DNA of 64,000 bases from NCBI RefSeq assembly GCF_020536995.1, contig NC_068359.1, positions 79,683,867-79,747,866 on the forward strand, read 5' to 3'. Each line of letters opens with the position of its first letter. Position 1 is the stretch's first letter. Under the pieces are notes generated by a model that worked only from the letters and a program-made list of their open reading frames with translations, made no database searches and had not been told where the DNA came from. Positions 37,151 to 49,784 of the stretch are shown here, piece after piece. The position numbers and the translations under genes were made by a program. The DNA is from Dreissena polymorpha. Taxonomy: Eukaryota; Mollusca; Bivalvia; Myida; Dreissenidae.

Positions 37151-40100
37151 GTAGAGTAAGACAATTCCATTGCCTTATTATCGTCTTCATAAAACTTGTT
37201 ACAGCGTGTATCGTGAAATAGAATATACAATAGAAATGTGACTGAATACATCCACATAACATAATCAAGCTTAAATAATACACGTACATCTAAAAAATAA
37301 AATATCCGAAAGTGATCGTCTGAAATACAGGCTTCTGAATCAGGAACTAACTTATTACTCAATTCCTTATTCAGAGGCTATAACTTCGGATATTTAAATT
37401 CGGATCATTCTCGCATTGCGCAGCTTTATATTCGTTATTATTAGCTATGTCTAATGTAAGTTTTTTATTTATATTTCTGATACAGTTTTTGAAGTTTTAT
37501 CTGACCCTTATCTTTAGCCAAGACTAAACGATACCTCATAACTAAGCATGGTTTAGATATCTCACTCCGTTCTCATACGTGAACAGTTACGAAGGGATAT
37601 GATTAAGGATGTAAAGAGAATTCAACATGTCAGCATAAACGCAAGACTGCATCGGACGCAGCGGTGCAAGTGCCTCTAGTCGACTTGAAACTTTCATAGA
37701 GATGCCTCAACATTTTATTTTATTTAACATTCAAACACCTGCGCGAATACCAGCTGCAATAGTGTTTTTCCGTAGATTTGTTTAAGTACGAATACGCGTT
37801 TTCCCGCTCATGCAGACCAACGGTACATACGGCGACCTTCTACCTCGGCACACGATCATTGACCGTGGTACCTAAAAAACGGCGATGGTCTCAATAGTTA
37901 ACAGTCCTTCGCCGTTTTAAGCGTAACGTAGCGTATTCGAACAGAATGCCAATATTTCGAACAGCGTTCTCGTCAGTGCGACGTCACTGCCTTCAACATA
38001 AAAGCGAGACTGCACCGGAAGCAGCGACCCAGGTGCCTCTAGTAGTCTGGAAAGTTTCGATGAGATGCCTCCGTATTTTGTTTTTTCAATTTAAACACAA
38101 ATGCGTACTCAAACTGTAATTGAGTGTTTCCATTTAAATAGATTTTCTATCACCGAAAACGCGATTTCTGATCTTGGGTGCCAACGGTATATCCGGCGAC
38201 CTTAAACATTGGCGCACGATAAAAGGTCGAGGGCACCAAAGAAATGGCGCTGGTCTATTTGATAACCAGTTTTATTTTTCCGAAGTTAGTGCAACTGGCT
38301 ACTTTTTCCTTATTCAGAAAAAAAGGAACTGGGTTATCATTTTACAAAAACATAAGTAGGAATATACTGCAATACATATTTTGATACGCGACCTATATTT
38401 ACAATGATTTTCATTGAATAATTGGTCTCTTTGGTTATTTTTCAATTATTTTGTTAGCAAGACAATGCCAGTTCCTTATTCGATTTGAATAAGGAATAAG
38501 GAACCAGTTCCTTATTCCCTATTCAAACCGAATAAGGAACGGAATATCATTATTTAAAACTTAGAACAGGTGTACTGAAATTAAAGTTTTTGATATACAA
38601 CCTACGTTTAAAATGCTTTTCATTGATTTATTGGCTTCTTTGGTTCATTTTGATAAAGGTTTTTAATCAGAAAATACCAGTTCCTTATTCGTTTTGTATA
38701 CGGAACAAGGAACCAGTTTCTTATTCCTTATTCAAACCGAATAAGGAACTAGATTCTCATTAAATAAAATTTAGCAGCAATGTATTGGAATATTATTTTT
38801 TTTACATCTACCATCATTTCATTGATATTTAGTATTATTTGGTTAATTTTAATTTATGTTTGAGTAAGACAATTTCATTTCCTAATTATCTTCTTCATAA
38901 TACTTGTTTTCAGCGTGTATCGTCAAATAGAATATACAATAGAAATGTGACAGAATACATTCATACAACATAATCAAGCTGAAGTAACACACACAACATC
39001 TGAAAAATAAAATATCCGAAAGTGATCGTCCGAAATACAGGCTTCTGAATAAGGAACTTACTTATTACCCAATTCCTTATTCAGAGACTATAACTTCGGA
39101 TACTTAAATTCGGATCATTCTCGCAAAGCGCAACTTTATGTTCGTTACTATTGGCTCTGTTTAATGTAAGATATTTTATTTATATCTCTGATACAGTTCT
39201 TTAAGTTTTATCTGACCCTTACCTTGGACCAAGACTGTACGATATCTCATTACTAAGCATGTTTTAGATATCTCATTCCGTTCTTAACGTAAACAGTTAC
39301 GAAGAGATATGATTAAGATGCAAAGAGATTTTAATACGTCACAAAACAGCAAGACTGCACCGGAAGCAGCGGTCCAAGTGCCTCAAGAAGACTGGACAGT
39401 TTCCATGAGATGCCTCAATATTTAATTTTATTTAAAATTCAAACACCTGCTCGCATACTAGCTGTAATAGTGTTTTTTTTCTTCATAGATTTGTTTAAAT
39501 GCGAATACGCGTTTTCTCGCTCATGCAGACCAACGGTAAATACGGCGACCTTCAACCTCGGCACACGATTATTGACCGTGTTATCTAAAGAACGGCGATA
39601 GTCTCAATGGTTGAGAGTCCTTCGCCGTTTTTAGCTTAACAGTTGAGCTCTGTATTCGAACAGAATGCCAAAATTGCGAACAGCGTTGTCGTCAGTGCGA
39701 CGTCACTGACGTCACCATAAAAAATGTCTGCACCGGAAGGAGCGGCCTAGATGCCTCTAGTAGTCTGGAAAGTTTCGTAGAGATGCCCCCGTTTTTTGTG
39801 GTTTTTTTTTCAATTTAAAGACAAATGCGTTCTCAAGCTCTTATTGAGTGTTTCTAATTAAATAGGTTTTCTTTCACTGAAAACGCGTTTTTTTCGATCT
39901 TGGATGCCAACGGTATATCCGGCGACCGTAAAGATTGGCGCACGATAAAAGGTCGCGGGAACTAAAAAAATGGCGCTGGTCTTTTTGATTACCAGTCCTA
40001 TTTTTCCGAAGTAAGTGCAACTGGCTGCTAATTTTTCCTTATTCAGAAGAAAAAAGGAACTGGGTTATCATTTAACAAAAACCTAAGTAGGAATGTTCTG

Positions 40101-42876
40101 CAGTACATATTTTGATACGCGACCTATATTTACAATGATTTTCATTGATTAATTGGTCTCTTTGGTCCATTTTAATTTATTTGTTTAGCAAGGAAATGCC
40201 AATTCCTTATTCGATTTGAATAAGGAATAAGGAACCAGCTCCTTATTCCCGATTCAAACCGAATAAGGAACTGGACTATCGTTATATAAAACTAAGTACA
40301 GGTGTACTGCAATTAAAGTTTTTAATACCCAACCTACGTTTAAAATGCTTTCAATTGATTATTTGGTTTCTTTGGTTCATTTTAATTCAGTTTTTTAATA
40401 AGAAAATACCAGTTCCTTATTCGATTTAATTAAGGAATAAGGAACCAGTTCCTTATTCCTTTATTCAAACCGAATAAGGGACTGGGTTATCATTACATAC
40501 AACTCAGCAGCAATGTATTGCAATATTTTTTTTTTTACATGTACCATTATTTCATTGACATTTAGTATTCTTTGGTTAATTTTTTATTTATATCTCTAAT
40601 ACAGTTCTTTGAGTTTTATCTGACCCTTACCTTTGGCCAATAATAAACGATATCTCATTACTAAGCATGTTTTAGATATCTCATTCCGTTTTCATACGTA
40701 AGCGGTTACGAAGGGATATGATTAAGGATGTAAAGAGATTTCAACACGTCACCATAAAATCAAGACTGCACCGGAAGCAGCGTTGAAGGTGCCTCTAGTC
40801 GACTGGAAACTTTCATCGAGATGCATCAACATTTAATTTTATTTAACATTCAAACACCTGCGCGAATACTAGCTGAAATAGTGTTGTTTTTTTTCGTAGA
40901 TTTGTTTTAGTGCGAATACACGTTTTGTCTTCATGCAGACCAACGGTACATCCGGCGACCTTCAACCTCGTCACACGATTATTGGCTGTGGGATCTACAA
41001 AACGGCGATGGCCTCGATGGTAAACAGTCCCTCGCTGATCTTAGCGTAACAGTTGCGCTCTGTTTTCTTACCGAATGCCATTATTTCGGACAGCGTTGTC
41101 GTCAGTTCGACGTCACAGACGTCAATATAAAGGCGATAATGCACCGGAAGCAGCGGCCAGGTGCCTTTATTAGTCTGGAAAGTTTCATCGAGATGCCTAC
41201 GTATTTCGTTTTTCCATTAAAAAACAAATGCGTATACAAGCTCTTATTGAGTGTTTATATATTAAAATTCATTTTCTATCTCCGAAAACGCGTCTTCCCG
41301 ATTTTGGATGCCAGCGGTACATCCGGCGACCTTCAATAATGGCACACAATAAAAGATCGTGGGACGCGACAAAATGGCGCTGGTATCGGTGGTTACCAGT
41401 CCTATTTTTCCGAGTCAGTGCAGCTGGTTACTTTGTCATTGTTCACCCGCGAAAAAAGAACTGGTCATCATTACACATAAAAACTAGGTAGAAATGTTGT
41501 ACAATACATATGTGCGATACCCAACCTATATTTACAATGATTTTAATTGATTTATTTGTCTCTTTTTTTCCTTTTTATTCAGAAAATGGCAGTTCCTTAT
41601 TCAATTTGAATAAGGAATAAGGAACAAGATCCTTATTCCTTATTGAAATCGAATAAGGAACTGGGTTATAATTAAATAAAACTAAGAAGAAATGTACAGT
41701 AGTTAAAGTTTTGGATACACAACGTGAAATACAATGATTGCCATTGATATATTGGTCTCTTTGGTTCATTTTCATTTATTTTTTTTAGTAAGAAATCGCC
41801 AGTTCATTATTCGATTTAAATAAGGAATAAGGAGCCAGTTCCTTATTCATTATTCAAACCGAATAAGGAACTGGATTCTCATTAAATAAAACTTAGCAGC
41901 AATGTATTGCAATATTTTTTTTTACGTGTACCATCATTTCATTGACATGTAGTATTGTTTGGTTAATTTTAATTTATGTTTGAGTAAGACAATGCCATTT
42001 CCTTATTATCGTCTTAATAATATTTGTTGTCAGCGTATTTCGTAAAATAAAATAAACAAAGAAATGTGACAGAATATATCTATATAACATAATCAAGCTT
42101 AAATAACACACACATCTAAAAAAATAAAATATCCGAAAGTGATTGTCCGAAATACAGGCTCCGGAATAAGGAACTAACTTATTTCTAATTCCTTATTCAG
42201 AGGCCATAATTTCGGATACTTTAATCGCATCATTCTAGCATCTGGACCTTACCTTTGGCCAAGACTATCCGATAGATGAGTATCAGACATGTTTTCATCA
42301 TGTTGAAATCGAATAAGGAACTGGGTAATAATTAAATAAAACTTATTAGAAATGTACTTCAATAACTATTTTGTTATACCCAACCTATATTAACAGTGGT
42401 TTTCATGATTCATTGATCTCAGTGATTCATTTTCACTTATTTTTTATTAAGAAATCGCCAGTTCCTTATTCGATTTGAATACGGAATAAGGAATCAGTTC
42501 CTTATTCCTTATTCAAATCGAATAAGGAACAAGGATAAAATTAAATAAAAATAGTAGACATGTACTACAATACATATTTTTGATGCCCAATCTACATTTA
42601 TATTGATTTTCATTGATGTACTGGTCTCTTTGGTTCACTTTAATTTATCTTTTTGGCAAGAAAATGGCAGTTCCTTATTCGATTTGAATAAGGAATAAGG
42701 AACCAGTTCCTTTTTCCTTATTGAAATCGAATAAGGAACTGGGTTATAATTATAAAAAAATAAATAGAAATGTACCTCAATAAATATTTGTTATACCGAA
42801 CCTATATTTACAGTGATTTTCATTGACTTATTGATCTCTTTAATTCCTATTTATGTTTTTGTTAGTAAGAAAATGC

Positions 42877-45800
42877 CGTTCCTTATTCGATTTTGATTTG
42901 TTATTTATAGTAAGTACATTCCAGTTCCTTATTCGATTTCAATAAGGAATAAGGAACCAGTTCCTTATTCCTTATTCAAACTGAATAAGGAACTGGTTTA
43001 TCATTACTTAAAACTTAGTAGAAATGTATTGCAATGCGTATTTTAAATATCCAACCTATGTATACACATGTATATAATGATATTCATTTTTATGTTGAAC
43101 AATTTTGATCATTTTCATAGATGTTTAAGTAAGAAAATGCCGTTCCTTATTCGATTTTGATTTATTATTTATAGTAAGTACATTCCAGTTCCTTATTCGA
43201 TTTCAATAAGGAATAAGGAACCAGTTCCTTATTCCTTTTTCAAACTGAATAAGGAACTGGTTTATCATTACTTAAAACTTAGTAGAAATGTATTGCAATG
43301 CGTATTTTAAATATCCAACCTATGTATACACATGTATATAATGATATTCATTTTTATGTTGAACAATTTTGATCATTTTCATAGATGTTTAAGTAAGAAA
43401 ATGCCGTTCCTTATTCGATTTTGAATTATTATTTATAGTAAGTACATTCCATTTCCTTATTCGATTTCAATAAGGAATAAGGAACCAGTTCCTTATTCCT
43501 TATTCAAACTGAATAAGGAACTGGTTTATCATTACTTAAAACTTAGTAGAAATGTATTGCAATGCGTATTTTAAATATCCAACCTATGTATACACACGTA
43601 TATAATGATATTCATTTATATGTTGAACAATTTTGATCATTTTCATTGATGTTTAAGTAAGAAAATGCCGTTCCTTATTCGATTTTGATTTATTATTTAT
43701 AGTAAGTACATTCCAGTTCCTTATTCGATTTCAATAAGGAATAAGGAACCAGTTCCTTATTCCTTATTCAAACTGAATAAGGAACTGGTTTATCATTACT
43801 TAAAACTTAGTAGAAATGTATTGCAATGCGTATTTTAAATATCCAACCTATGTATACACATGTATATAATGATATTCATTTTTATGTTGAACAATTTTGA
43901 TCATTTTCATAGATGTTTAAGTAAGAAAATGCCGTTCCTTATTCGATTTTGAATTATTATTTATAGTAAGTACATTCCAGTTCCTTATTCGATTTCAATA
44001 AGGAATAAGGAACCAGTTCCTTATTCCTTATTCAAACTGAATAAGGAACTGGTTTATCATTACTTAAAACTTAGTAGAAATGTATTGCAATGCGTATTTT
44101 AAATATCCAACCTGTGTATAAACATGTATATAATGATATTCATTTATATGTTGAACAATTTTGATCATTTTCATTGATGTTTAAGTAAGAAAATGCCGTT
44201 CCTTATTCGATTTTGATTTATTATTTATAGTAAGTACATTCCAGTTCCTTATTCGATTTCAATAAGGAATAAGGAACCAGTTCCTTATTCCTTATTCAAA
44301 CTGAATAAGGAACTGGTTTATCATTACTTAAAACTTAGTAGAAATGTATTGCAATGCGTATTTTAAATATCCAACCTATGTATACACATGTATATAATGA
44401 TATTCATTTTTATGTTGAACAATTTTGATCATTTTCATTGATGTTTAAGTAAGAAAATGCCGTTACTTATTCGATTTTGATTTATTATTTATAGTAAGTA
44501 CATTCCAGTTCCTTATTCGATTTCAATAAGGAATAAGGAACCAGTTCCTTATTCCTTATTCAAACTGAATAAGGAACTGGTTTATCATTACTTAAAACTT
44601 AGTAGAAATGTATTGCAATGCGTATTTTAAATATCCAACCTATGTATACACATGTATATAATGATATTCATTTATATGTTGAACAATTTTGATCATTTTC
44701 ATTGATGTTTAAGTAAGAAAATGCCGTTCCTTATTCGATTTTGATTTATTATTTATAGTAAGTACATTCCAGTTCCTTATTCGATTTCAATAAGGAATAA
44801 GGAACCAGTTCCTTATTCCTTATTCAAACTGAATAAGGAACTGGTTTATCATTACTTAAAACTTAGTAGAAATGTATTGCAATGCGTATTTTAAATATCC
44901 AACCTATGTATACACATGTATATAATGATATTCATTTATATGTTGAACAATTTTGATCATTTTCATTGATGTTTAAGTAAGAAAATGCCGTTCCTTATTA
45001 GATTTTGATTTATTATTTATAGTAAGTACATTCCAGTTCCTTATTCGATTTCAATAAGGAATAAGGAACCAGTTCCTTTTTCCTTATTCAAACTGAATAA
45101 GGAACTGGTTTATCATTACTTAAAACTTAGTAGAAATGTATTGCAATGCGTATTTTAAATATCCAACCTATGTATACACATGTATATAATGATATTCATT
45201 TTTATGTTGAACAATTTTGATCATTTTCATAGATGTTTAAGTAAGAAAATGCCGTTCCTTATTTGATTTTGAATTATTATTTATAGTAAGTACATTCCAG
45301 TCCCTTATTCGATTTCAATAAGGAATAAGGAACCAGTTCCTTATTCCTTATTCAAACTGAATAAGGAACTGGTTGATCATTACTTAAAACTTAGTAGAAA
45401 TGTATTGCAATGCGTATTTTAAATATCCAACCTATGTATACACATGCATATAATGATATTCATTTATATGTTGAACAATTTTGATCATTTTCATTGATGT
45501 TTAAGTAAGAAAATGCCGTTCCTTGTTCGATTTTGATTTGTTATTTATAGTAAGTACATTCCAGTTCCTTATTCGATTTCAATAAGGAATAAGGAACCAG
45601 TTCCTTATTCCTTATTCAAACTGAATAAGGAACTGGTTTATCATTACTTAAAACTTAGTAGAAATGTATTGCAATGCGTATTTTAAATATCCAACCTATG
45701 TATACACATGTATATAATGATATTCATTTATATGTTGAACAATTTTGATCATTTTCATTGATGTTTAAGTAAGAAAATGCCGTTCCTTATTCGATTTTGA

Positions 45801-46044
45801 TTTATTATTTATAGTAAGTACATTCCAGTTCCTTATTCGATTTCAATAAGGAATAAGGAACCAGTTCCTTATTCCTTATTCAAACTGAATAAGGAACTGG
45901 TTTATCATTACTTAAAACTTAGTAGAAATGTATTGCAATGCGTATTTTAAATATCCAACCTATGTATACACATGTATATAATGATATTCATTTATATGTT
46001 GAACAATTTTGATCATTTTCATTGATGTTTAAGTAAAAAAATGC
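42877..46044. repeat. Tandem array of 12 units of exactly 264 bp
   Basis: CGTTCCTTATTCGATTTTGA recurs at 42877, 43141, 43405, 43669, 43933, 44197, 44461, 44725, 44989, 45253, 45517 and 45781 with small base changes, always 264 bp apart and with no net indels. Each unit holds one full palindromic core (TTCCAGTTCCTTATTCG to CTGAATAAGGAACTGG) plus TATGTATACACATGTATATA. The left arm has only a single matching unit near 25.3-25.5 kb. Confidence 0.95.
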
Positions 46045-46474
46045 AGGTTCCTTATTCGGCTTGAATACGGAATAAGGAACTGGTTCCCGTTTCCTTATTC
46101 GGCCGCGAAAAAGGAAATTGAGTTTAAATGAAAACAAAAATTAGGAAATGTACTAGATTGCATTTTTATATCACATAAATGTTAAATAAGTATACAGGCT
46201 TAAGGTTTGGTTGATTTGAAGTTAGAATTCGAAGTAGATAATGCCGGCTCGGGTTATTCAAAAAATCCTATTAAAACGCTGAGAAGAAACATGAATATGT
46301 ATCGTTATACACAAATTAAATGTATTCTTGTTATTTAGCTTTGATTTAATTGAGAATTGTTTGCATTATTTTTCTTTAAAAGCTTAGTCAAATATGTTAA
46401 GCGTGAATAAGGAATAAGGAACCGTTATTTGTTCCTTATTCGAATAAGGAATCGTGAATAAGGAATAAGGAACT

Positions 46475-46510
46475 GTTCCTTATTCCTTATTCGAATAAGG
46501 AATAAGGAAC
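46475..46510. repeat. Right terminal 36-bp perfect palindrome
   Basis: Identical to the left terminal palindrome and the same 28 bp from the element end, as expected from the mirror layout. Confidence 0.9.
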
Positions 46511-46538
46511 TAGGAAAAAGGAACCAACTTACTCTCCA

Positions 46539-46549
46539 TCTCAGATTCA
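46539..46549 (+). repeat. Right target-site duplication of the foldback element
   Basis: TCTCAGATTCA directly after CTCTCCA; a perfect match to the left copy, which suggests the insertion is not ancient. Confidence 0.85.
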
Positions 46550-47391
46550 AGTATTAACACGCATAAAACTTGCGATCATTTTCACCAGACTTACACAAGT
46601 GTCGGGAGATGTCATTCTCCTAGCAGAGTTGTTGAACGTAATGAACCGCAGTGTATGAGAGAGGGTAGATGTGTGCATGACGTCTGACAGGGATTGACAT
46701 GTCCCATGTATTATATACCATGATTATAGATACGACCCTACGGATAGCGTCATCTACATTATACATTGAACGATGTTAACGGAAAGATTTAACATTTAAT
46801 ACAATACAAATAAAATTAACAAGTAACTTAAAACGGTGTGCCGTTACTTCGTGAAATGCTTCAATACCGTTTTCTTCGAAATATTCAATATGTTCTATTT
46901 CTACATTTTGTTTGAGCAAAGTATGGACTGATTCTTTTCCATAACATAGCCACGAATACACTTTATACGACATTTTAAGAAATTGTATTAAATTAATTTT
47001 AAAAACATTTCATTGCAAAAATTCATTAATAAGCCATGTGGAGATAGGCCAGGGCTACGATATGCTCATCAATAATGTTATGTTTAAGTCCTGTAATTTC
47101 GACCAAATAAAGCGCTAGAAGAACAAAACCATGATGTTATTTCTTTGTTGATGTATTGGTTCTGTGTGAAAAATGTAAAATATCAGTTTTGCGAAGAAAT
47201 TCTTCAGAAAATGCTAAACGTAAGTTAACAGCCGTCAGACTCTAAAGTAAGGTATTCCGCATGTTCACAAATTGGCGTAAAGTACACATTTAGGAAAAGT
47301 TTCAATGAAGTGTTTTTACCTGTGAATGCAGTCCTTTTTTTCAGTTATACAATCGTAATTCATGAAAATAAGACTTACGTATTAAAGGGGC
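46550..47391. other. Unique flank right of the foldback element
   Basis: No gene or repeat recognised. Confidence 0.5.
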
Positions 47392-47810
47392 TTTTTCACA
47401 GATTTTGGCATGTTTTGAAGTTTGTCATTAAATTCTTTATATTGATAAATTTAAACATTGGATATAAGAAGCTCAAGTAAAAAAATCTAGATTAAAAAAA
47501 ATAACCCTCAACTGACCCCTGGAGTCCTGGAGTAAAAAGTCTACCATTTAGACCACTCGGCCATCCATGCTCTTACAATGCTGACTGTATTGACAACAAC
47601 AGAACTATTCAATTATTCAATCGTTTCGCGTTGCAATTTATAATTTTTAGGTATTTAAATCGTCAAAAGATGCATATAATGGCTATTTTAGAGCATGGTA
47701 AATGTTCAGTATTTCTGTTTCCTCACAATATCATAACTAAAACGAAAATGTGCGAATCTGAAACAATTTTTTTTAATTTTGTCAATTTACCAAAACGTGA
47801 AAAGGTCCAT
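47392..47810. mobile_element. Inverted-end element with tRNA-like core (Ser/Leu type), copy 1
   Basis: The left end TTAAAGGGGCTTTTTCACAG and the right end AACGTGAAAAGGTCC are imperfect inverted repeats. On the minus strand the core GGATGGCCGAGTGGTCTAAA resembles the 5' half of a type II tRNA (Ser/Leu); the B box is degenerate. The outer parts match the 55.7-kb element closely. Confidence 0.7.
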
Positions 47811-48047
47811 CCAAACCACTTGTATTAATAATAATCACATTTGTGTTCGATTTCTTTGATCGTATTCATCGCCCATAACTCGGAACACAATTCTGTAAGA
47901 ACGACAACTGCATAATGTGCATGTACGTCGAAGAGAGCAAAATTGCCTCCCTTAAAACTACGTTTGTGCAAGAGAAATTTATGCGATCTGAATGGGCGTA
48001 AAGAGGCATAGACAAAATGAATGAGCCTACAACGCGAATGCGAACAA

Positions 48048-48330
48048 ATGTATATGAGGCTAGTTCTGGAAAAACTGGTCTTAATGCATTGCCTAAAGTG
48101 TCTTCCTAGAATAGCCTGGGCAATCCACACATGAAAAACAGGGAGTACATGAATATATATGTTTCGCTTTTATGGAATTGTTTATTTAAAGAAAGTATCT
48201 TCTAAAATTAAATCCAGTCTAGGTGGAAAGTGATGTCCCTGATAAGCCTGTACAAACTGCACAGGCTTATATGGGACGACACTTTACTCATATGAATTAA
48301 ACCCTGTTTTCCCAGAGCAAGGCTCATATA
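48048..48330. mobile_element. Copy of the 270-bp inverted-repeat family
   Basis: TATATGAGGCTAGTTCTGG at the left and CCAGAGCAAGGCTCATATA at the right, with CTGTACAAACTGCACAGG in the second half. Confidence 0.85.
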
Positions 48331-49107
48331 AATGTATTAATATATTAACAAACTGTTAAAATAGATCTTTGGAACATAATACGTATTATAAAACATGGAC
48401 AGATGTTAATGTAGAATACCAAGCCTATTAGGGAGATTCAGCATGTCAGGGTCAACCCAATATTAGTGTTACCAGTGGCGAAAATAGCAAATGGCTATTG
48501 AAATCTTTAATTGGACACTTCATTCTCAAACTGGTTACTAGAATTTGTGTTATTTTAAAATTAAGCATATTTTAATACTAAATGTGCTACCATTGTAAAA
48601 AACACACATTTAGCTACTTATTCATAGTTCTTAAACCAACCCTGGTTTAAACATAGAAGACAGAGGTAGGCCCTGTGCCAATATTCAGCAACTATATAAC
48701 GGCAATATTTTCGAGTTAAGCCCCATCTAAAATGAGGCTCTAAATTTGCGCTCACTCACACGCTAAAGCTATATGGTCAATATATGACATTGCATCCATT
48801 GCCTTACCTATATCGAATGTTACTATACGATGTATGCAATAGAAAGCTATGTGCAGTCTTGTAGAGACATTCTGGAGCCTCCTTCAATGGAAGAACCACC
48901 ACTCAAAGCAAATATAGTGAGACCACTCTGTGTGATGCTCAAATTGGGAAATTGACACTATTCGGGATTTGAGTTAATTCCAATATCAGCAGACGTCTCA
49001 TGCTCTCAATGCGAAACTTGTCGTTCCTTATTTCAAATGATTTCCATGGTTACGCAAGTCTTATAGCTGCTTATGATGATTTCAAGCAAATAGCTCCAGA
49101 GATCTAT

Positions 49108-49277
49108 ATATGAGCCGTGCTTTGTGAAAAGAGGGTTTAAAGAATGTGAGTAAAGTGTTGTCCCAGTTTAGCCCGTGCAGTCCGCACAGGCTTATCAGGG
49201 ACGACACTTTCCGCTTTAATGATATTTTTCGTTTAAAGAAAGTCTCCTCTTGGAAAAAATCTAGTTAAGGCAGAAAG
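49108..49277. mobile_element. Left part of a 270-bp family copy, cut by an insertion
   Basis: TATATGAGCCGTGCTTTGTG through CAGTCCGCACAGG and GACGACACTTTCCGC to AAGGCAGAAAGTG, where the next element begins. The right half is absent beyond the insertion. Confidence 0.75.
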
Positions 49278-49784
49278 TGCAGCATCTAGATGCTACTCGA
49301 CTAGCATATTCCTGCCCGAGCAGCATTTTTTTCTGCTGCAGCAGAAAAATCCTGCCCGACCAGCATATATTTTTAGATTATGGCATCAGCCAATCAGAAC
49401 TCTTGTTATATTTGCCATTTGCTGCGAACCTTTTTATTTTTTAATTGCCGCCGCCGTGATGGTGCCTTTTTCACATCTTCTGCAAGTTTATGTGACGATC
49501 TGTTTAAAGTATAACATTAAGCGGTAAATGCTTTATATTTCGGCTGCAAAATAGTCGATCAAAAAGATGTTACCATTCGCTGAATAAGAAAATCGATCAT
49601 TAATGTCTAACGGCTGTTAAAACTTTTTCGGAAATGACGACGATGACTGATAAGAATGGGTGCGCACGTGTAGGTTCTCTGTTTCTATCGATTACGTACT
49701 TAATGATTCTTAATTATTTATGCTCGCAAGTGTAGGTTCTCTGTTTCTATCGATTTACTTACCTAATGATTCTTAATTATTGCT

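Larger units (their letters stand above)
24817..46538. mobile_element. Giant 21.7-kb foldback transposon
   Basis: The left end TGGAGAGTAAGTTGGTTCC and the right end GGAACCAACTTACTCTCCA are perfect inverted copies. Similarity then runs inward for kilobases, for example GAGCCGGCATTATCTACTTC at the left against GAAGTAGATAATGCCGGCTC at the right. The direct repeat TCTCAGATTCA flanks the element on both sides (9-11 bp, depending on whether the A/T next to TGG is counted). Arms: about 24,817-31,745 and 37,150-46,538; the repeat array on the left runs on to about 32,200. Both arms consist of palindromic GTTCCTTATTC / GAATAAGGAAC cores spaced 200-270 bp. No transposase is seen, so movement would depend on an enzyme supplied elsewhere. 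Long inverted repeats made of internal repeats plus a 9-bp-class duplication match the Foldback/Mutator-like plan; the family assignment is inference. Confidence 0.85.
37150..46538. repeat. Right arm of the foldback element
   Basis: The mirror of the left arm. ATGGCGCTGGT blocks stand at about 38.24, 39.97 and 41.37 kb, palindromic cores between them, and GACTGCACCGGAAGCAGCG in inverted sense to the left arm. It is about 2.5 kb longer than the left arm, mainly because one core unit has been multiplied to twelve (42,877-46,044). Confidence 0.85.

Noticed and set aside
27206-41491. Short frames with FIEMPTYF and similar peptides on both arms
   Set aside because: The same peptides recur in each repeat unit in both orientations, as expected from noncoding repeats; no conserved domain.
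42877-46044. CRISPR-like array
   Set aside because: Units are 264 bp with no variable spacers between short repeats, and the DNA is from an animal. It is a tandem duplication of a palindromic transposon unit.
24817-46538. Inverted repeat as an assembly artefact
   Set aside because: Arms differ by many substitutions and a one-sided array, and the ends are bracketed by a matching 9-11-bp duplication. A false mirror join would not produce these features.
24817-46538. Centromeric or other satellite block
   Set aside because: A satellite would not have unique mirrored ends, a target duplication and a mirrored unit order. Only the 264-bp array is satellite-like.
47825-48130. 101-codon minus-strand frame
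   Set aside because: Partly overlaps a 270-bp family copy and has no recognisable domain.
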